Assembly: GCA_022385805.1 (NCBI GenBank)
Contig: MU277851.1
Coordinates: 1-13,349 of the forward strand
DNA length: 13,349 bases
Reading direction: 5' to 3'
From: Pilatotrama ljubarskyi
Lineage: Eukaryota; Basidiomycota; Agaricomycetes; Polyporales; Polyporaceae
Of this stretch, positions 8,277 through 13,349 are shown piece after piece. The notes below the pieces were generated by a model. It worked only from the letters and a program-made list of their open reading frames with translations, had not been told where the DNA came from and made no database searches. A program made the translations under genes and the position numbers. Each line of letters begins with the position of its first letter. Position 1 is the stretch's first letter.

Positions 8277-9160
8277 CGCGTAGCGCAAAATTCTTCGAGC
8301 CTCCCCCTATGAGGCTGAAGCGTGGGAAAAGACTAGGAGGTGGTGGTAGAGCGCCCAGCTTTAGAACTTCGGACACAAAGAGCCTTGGGGGAGCGCCATC
8401 GACGATCGCCTCGCTCTCGAGGATGGACACCACGGCGCAAGCGCTGGCGATGAACCTCGTCAAGTCCTTGATGTCCTTGAGGAGGTTGTTCACGCTGTCC
8501 TCTGCCCCACGGAGGATGTCGCTAGAGCACTGCGCTCAGCCATCTAGGGCGCGACCAGGAGCTGCGCACGCTTCACGCCCTGGCACACACGGACACCGGA
8601 ATTCACCCAGCCCGCCCAATAGCAGGCCGTTGCAATCGACCATGGGGAGGAGCGGACGTAGATGCCCTGGCCGGTGCTCCACTCAGTGCAGCAGCGGTGA
8701 CCAGGTGGACGGAGGAAGTGTAAAGGAGCAAGCCCATATAATCGGGCTGCCAGCTTGCAATGTGTCGTAGCATACTCCAGCGCGCCATTCCTCGCTCTGC
8801 CCCCCTCTTAGCCTCCCTGACCGTGCACGCGCGTTCTCCTGGGCACACCCACCCGCCGAGAGCGCAGCCCCTGGTCAGCCTCCCAAACCCGCGATTCCTT
8901 CTTTTGCGTCCGAGCGCTGGTCGAGCGGTGAAGCCTCCTACATGCATGCGAGACACGCCGCCAGAATGAATCCTTTTAGCAGGCATGTAGCCCCTGACGG
9001 GTGCGGCAAACTACTCTTCTGCGACTATCGATATCCCACAATGTATCCTCTTTCGCGGGAGACTCCTCGTTGCAGCTCGGAGGTCTCCGATGGCTGCACG
9101 ATGTCTGGAGAGAATCATTCGTGAGGGAATCCGACAGGCTGCTCTTCGTCAACGAGTGGT
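8277..9160. other. Gap between gag start and the KDZ transposase 3' end
   Basis: I see no gene here. The part next to 8277 should be the 5' leader of the LINE. The part next to 9160 is the 3' flank of the KDZ transposase gene. An alternative KDZ 3' exon is conceivable: donor GTACGC at 9184, acceptor TTCTCTCCAG, then 42 codons ending at 8976. It is not needed to close the frame. I could not find the terminal inverted repeat of either element by eye. Confidence 0.5.
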
Positions 9161-12100
9161 TCATATCATGCGTATATCGCGTACCTCATGTATGATTGCG
9201 GGAAATTCGGCCTTCGCGTGAGCCTCGAGACGACGCCACTGTTGTGCCACACTTCGAAGACGTCAGTGCGCGCCTTCAGTTAGACAGGTCATACTCACCG
9301 TCGGGCATAAGCTGCACATCCGCGCCGCCCGCTGGCATCATGTTCCCGCGCGTGGTGGTCCCACAACGAGATTGAGTAACCGAAGAACTGCAACGTGCGG
9401 TACATTTCCTCGCGTCGGATGCAGACCTCCTCCTTCCAACGGGCGCGGAGGGCGTTCTGACGTAGCCAATGCACTTTGACGCCTGTAAGGAGTCAGCAGC
9501 GGTAATGTCACAAAGACAGCATGCGTACTGTTGGTGACGAACAGCTTGATCTTGCCGTCGTCGAGCTTGTCCATGTACGTAAAGTCACCCCAGATCCAAG
9601 TCGGTCGCCGCCTGCTATCGCCGGCCCGCAGTTCCTCGTTGACGAGGACAAAGGCCTTGCAGTCGCTGTCCTTCAAATGCAGATACCTCTTGCGTTGCTC
9701 CTGGTTCATGCCGAGCACTACCATCTTATGACGTGCGAGCCGGTATGCGTACTTGGCACGTTCGATCGCGTCCCGCTTGCCGTAGATGCGCTTGTCCATC
9801 GCGGTGTTGTGAGCCGTCCCCGAACCGCGGGTTTTGCGATCGGCCAGAGATATCTGAGTGGTCAGATGAACTCGGAGCTGCTCGAGTGCCTCGTTGGCTT
9901 GGCCCTCTCGAAGACGGCGTTCCATCTTGACAAGCTCAGCCATGGCGTCGTGCGAGCGCACCTGGCTGTGGTAATCGGACGGCAAGAGGATGGACACTTC
10001 TTCGAGCCGTGCTAACATGCCAGAGAGCTGGGTCGCGCCTCGCGTTCTTTTGCCTTTCGTGGATCCTCTGTCACATGCAGGGGGCGCAGGCGGCTCCGGC
10101 ACCTTGTGGGCCTCGTCGTCTGAGGGGTGTCGGAAGGGGAATCCCTCGCCGCGTTCGTCATCGGGAACCCCCGCCTTCGCCAACTCCACGCATCTCCCGA
10201 TGGTCGATGCAAGATCGTCAGCGACTTTCGTCGCATCCTCGTGCCACCTTTCCACCCTACGAGCCAGCAGCTCTCGCTCGTCATCGTTCCCTTCGAAGAG
10301 GTTTATGCGGATCCGAAGCTGCTGCCTGCACAGAGGGTTAGTGAGTGACCCTCCAATGTTGCGGACTCGTCGTACCGAGACTCCTCTAGGTACAGCGCAT
10401 CCTCCAGCGCGGCCACACTTTCGTACCCCCGAGCGTCAGATGCCCGGACCAGTTCCTCGGCGATTTGCTCGATAATGTCCTTGGTTGTCAAACCTGCGGG
10501 CAATAGTTCAGGAATATCGCCTTTGCACGGCTCGTTCAAGGTCCTACCTGTGTCCGCTGGCGGTTCATACGGGTTCTTCAGGTGTTTGTGGTTCGCGATG
10601 TTGACGACAGCCTTCAAGTACTCCGCCTCCTCAGATACCCACTGCTCAATGTGAGTGGTGCCGATGGTCCCCTCGATGCCGCTCATATATTTCTCTAATT
10701 CAGCCAGGTGATTGACGGCCTGTTTGTGCTTCTTGAACAGCTCGTCCACTGGATAACTGTGAGTCTGCGGCACACGGGGGACACAAGGACACGTACCCAA
10801 GACGTGTAGACGCCGCAAATTCATGTCTTCAAAGTGACCATCCAGGACTTCGTGACGATGGCCGGCGGACATCTCCTTGGTGCGAAGAGCGAGGCCGTTG
10901 GTGATGGCCCATACGCGTTCGAGGATCTCTCCGTCCGACATACACGCGCCAGGCAGAGTGTGGAGTGAGAACTTGTACTGACACTCCCTCGTGTGCATGC
11001 TGAGATGATACTTCCCTACGCCAGCAATGATCCTCGGGATTTTGGTGGAGTCGATGGACTCTAGTTCCTCGAGGACGACGCCATAGTCTGCCAAGTGCTT
11101 GCGGAGACGGATCATGTACTGGCAGTTGATATCGTACGTCGTGTACAGTAACAACAGCGTGAGGTATCGTTGAACAGCACTGAGCACGGCGAAGTCAACG
11201 AACATATATCTACACACTGGTTAGCGCGAGCACATTGAGGGGGGGCCACCGTACGCACTGTTCGGCGCGGATGAGATCCACAATCGAGTGGGGCAGCATG
11301 AACATGTGCCGGCAGGAGATGCCCACGATCCCGGAAACCTTGCCTTTGTATTTCCCTTGACCCATGGCTCCGAACTGGTTGCACACGGATGGCTGGTTAC
11401 AGAGTCAGCACGGCAGTAGGCTCGCAACATGGGGTAACGTCGTACCTCGTGGTTGGGCTTCTTGGCTTTGGCCATGAACTTCTTGAAGTCGTCCTCGTTG
11501 ACAAAATATCCCGCCCCTGCTGTCAGAGCGACGTCTAGTGGATCCGTATCGCGATCCTTCAAGTTGAGGTGGAAGTTGCCGTCAATGGAGACGTGTAGTG
11601 CGTCGAGATACCTTCAGAAGGTGAATACCTGCGGGCGGTGGAAACACGGCAAGCCTTACTGGAACTCTGGAATGTGTTTCTCCCATTCTGAACGCATGTT
11701 GATTCCTGGTTGCGGGCATGCGGGGCACAACAGGCACAATCTCCCACGCTCCAGGTCCTCTCCAACCCACGCATCGTACTCGCAGCACCGCCTCAGGTGA
11801 TCATACTGGCGTGACGCGTTGTTGAACTCTCGATATCGATCCTACAGAGGGCACATTTCAGTCGTGAACGACTGGCAGGCGTGGTGATGCCTACCGCCAC
11901 CTTGACTGGTAACACATCATCTGTCAGCCGCTCCAGGTGTCGCACGTAGTCGTCCACGCTGACCTGAGCCTGCCGGCTCAGCATGCGGTAGGTCTCCATG
12001 ACGCCCAGTGTCATCGCCGTGCGCGGGCGCTTCCACGTGGCAGGCCATAGTCCGGCGTGGATGAGCTGCGTAGACGGGCTGGTAGAGGGCGAGCAATGAC

Positions 12101-12962
12101 AAAAGCGCACTGACATTCTCACGATACCCCGGTCGTGCATAATGATCATGGACCGTGGCTGGAACCTGGCGTATGGACAAGGCGCTCCGCCGTGCCCGAG
12201 GTGCAGCACGTAACCCAATTGCGCCATCGTACAGCGGGACCATGTGCGCGAGCCTTCATCCCAAACGCAGATGCGGTCGTAGGGATGGCCCGCGTGGGCC
12301 TTCAGGAGACATTCGCGGCACTGAGGTCGCGAGAACACGCAGTCGTCGCAGCGATACACAAGTCCAGGATGGCGTTCGTCGGGGTCGAGTCTTGTAAAGC
12401 ATTGCGGGCATGTGTTGCTATCTGCTGGGGGATTCTCGCGGTCGTACATAGCTTCTTGAGCGTGTCGGCCGTAGTCATCGCGGAACATCTTCTGGCGAGA
12501 GGAAGGCTATTGCCGCCATCTGTCAGCCTCCCGCCAGCAGCCAAGGGTTGCTATACTCACAGCGTAAGGGTTTGGCGCGCTCTCCGCCGCATCGGCTGCA
12601 TCCTCCTCCACATCCTCTTCCACCCAGTCATCCTCTTCGCTGCCGTTGGCTGCGTCCTCATCCTGTTCCTCGACTGCGACAGGGAACGTGCGAGGGGCAT
12701 CCCCACTGCGCCCGGCAGCTGCGGCCTCGCACCAGTTTTCACCGTCCGTGGCTCTCTGGTCCTGCGTCGGGGTTGTTTCGACAGTTGAGGACACAGGGGG
12801 AGAGGTCGCCACTGTGGCAGATTCCCCACCCCCTGGCTGACTCCAGATGGGCACGAAGGGCTGACCTGCTGGCGGGTGTTCTTGCGCTGTCCGTGCTCGC
12901 TTGCCCTGCCAGAACTTCTTGGTGGGGCTCAAGAGGCCCTTCGGCCGCAGCTTCTTCGTCAT
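9161..12962 (-). CDS. KDZ-family DNA transposase with CxC2 domain, nine exons, intact
   Basis: Predicted exons (minus): 12962-12561, 12491-11895, 11841-11660, 11611-11446, 11392-11259, 11209-10376, 10325-9529, 9482-9299, 9251-9161. Introns are 69, 53, 48, 53, 49, 50, 46 and 47 bases, all GT..AG, most with a CTAAC/CTGAC-like branch site; phases agree throughout and yield 1128 residues. The start is the first ATG after an in-frame TAA. Residues 1-134 are basic, then Pro/Thr-rich, then strongly acidic. The CxC2 cluster follows, with C162, C165, C182, C185, C192, C195, H200 and H203. Next come WPATWKRPRTAMT and LCPACPQPGIN. The RNase H-like core has D404 in SIDGNF, D520 in YDINCQY, and E588/E591 in DGEILERVWA, then GHRHEVLDGHFED. 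The rest is helical, with WLRQNALRARWKEEV near the end. These motifs are those of fungal KDZ transposases. Exact splice sites are my inference; the last exon may be spliced further. Confidence 0.9.
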
Positions 12963-13349
12963 ACTGGCTGAAGACGTAGAGGCACGGTCGGATTTCAGAA
13001 GCGCAAGCGGCCTCCGATAGGAGGGGGTAGGACTGGCTTAGAAGAGGAGGGAGTCCAAGAGGGCAGCCGCTCGATGCGTTTGTTGAGAACGACATTTTTC
13101 ACACGGCCCAGCGGAAGCATCGGGCATGGAGGATCGTGATCGGCAAAGAGTGCGGGGCGGATGATCGAGCATGCACGGATGACGCAGGTTTTCCCAAGTA
13201 GCACTGTATGCCACCAGTGAACTACTTTGCCGAGAAAATCCTCCCCGCTACACGGTCTATGACATGCGTAGCTCCACCAAACACTTCATAGGGTATTTGC
13301 GCTTCGCGTGTACACGTAACTGTCTACGGACTGGTGAGCACGTAACACG
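12963..13349. other. Upstream region of the KDZ transposase gene
   Basis: No gene recognised. It should contain the 5' leader and promoter of the transposase and perhaps the element's other end. A minus-strand frame with ATG at 13095 overlaps exon 1 in another frame and looks like a shadow. Near the edge are CGTGTACACG (13306-13315) and the 8-base direct repeat CACGTAAC (13313 and 13339); neither can be tied to an element end. Confidence 0.5.

Noticed and set aside
8249..8986. Open frames on both strands (173 and 127 codons) upstream of gag
   Set aside because: Low-complexity, Arg/Ser/Pro-rich, mutually overlapping, and without any family feature.
10326..10375. A frameshift in the KDZ gene between the two large exons
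   Set aside because: The frame change is fully explained by a 50-base intron with donor GTACGA, branch site CTAAC and acceptor GTGCAG, with matching phase.
9521..10475. Overlapping plus-strand open frames of about 160 codons
   Set aside because: Shadows of the long KDZ exons 10325-9529 and 11209-10376 on the minus strand.
12135..12788. 217-codon plus-strand open frame
   Set aside because: It lies opposite KDZ exons 1 and 2, has no recognisable domain, and its composition follows from the real gene on the other strand.
13306..13346. CACGTAAC repeats at the right edge as a KDZ element terminus or target duplication
   Set aside because: Only 8 bases long, both copies on the same side of the gene, and no partner found near 8300-9160.
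1..13349. tRNA, rRNA, CRISPR arrays, telomere repeats
   Set aside because: I looked for cloverleaf T-loop motifs, spaced short repeats and TTAGGG-type arrays and saw none.

Overview
This window looks like a transposon-rich stretch of a basidiomycete genome, probably from the mushroom-forming fungi (Agaricomycetes). Three things point there: genes interrupted by several very short GT..AG introns (46-69 bases), a fungal KDZ (Kyakuja-Dileera-Zisupton) transposase with the CxC2 cysteine cluster, and a Tad1-like LINE ORF1 (gag) protein with three zinc knuckles.

Layout. Positions 1-3066 and 4639-7704 are the arms of one long inverted repeat. Position i pairs with position 7705-i. Every stretch I compared was identical and there is no indel over 3066 bases. 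The left arm runs off the window start, so the true arm is longer. Each arm carries the zinc-knuckle end of a LINE gag gene pointing towards the centre, then about 2.2 kb with no recognisable gene. The last ~430 bases before the centre hold a cluster of TTTGCAAA-like motifs. The right-hand gag gene continues past the window's mirror limit to a start codon at 8276. Both gag copies carry the same in-frame TAA.

The 1572-base spacer (3067-4638) is single copy. It holds the C-terminal part of the lysine-biosynthesis enzyme saccharopine reductase (LYS9) on the minus strand. A normal 65-base intron is still present, but the copy has a nonsense codon and a one-base frameshift, and its 5' end is cut off right at the repeat boundary. 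A near-identical 10-base direct repeat (9/10) flanks the spacer. Removing the spacer and one copy of that repeat would leave an almost perfect palindrome with a 6-base centre, so the LYS9 segment may have inserted into an older, tighter palindrome.

From 9161 to 12962 (minus strand) lies a KDZ transposase gene. I could reconstruct nine exons and eight short introns, all with matching phases and no stop, giving a predicted protein of 1128 residues. It has a CxC2 zinc-binding region and candidate D/D/E catalytic residues, so it may be a functional autonomous element. Since the palindrome's outer limit is not visible, a mirror copy of this gene may lie just left of the window.

No rRNA, tRNA, CRISPR array or telomere repeat was seen. 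Apart from the LYS9 fragment, every recognisable gene is a mobile-element gene.
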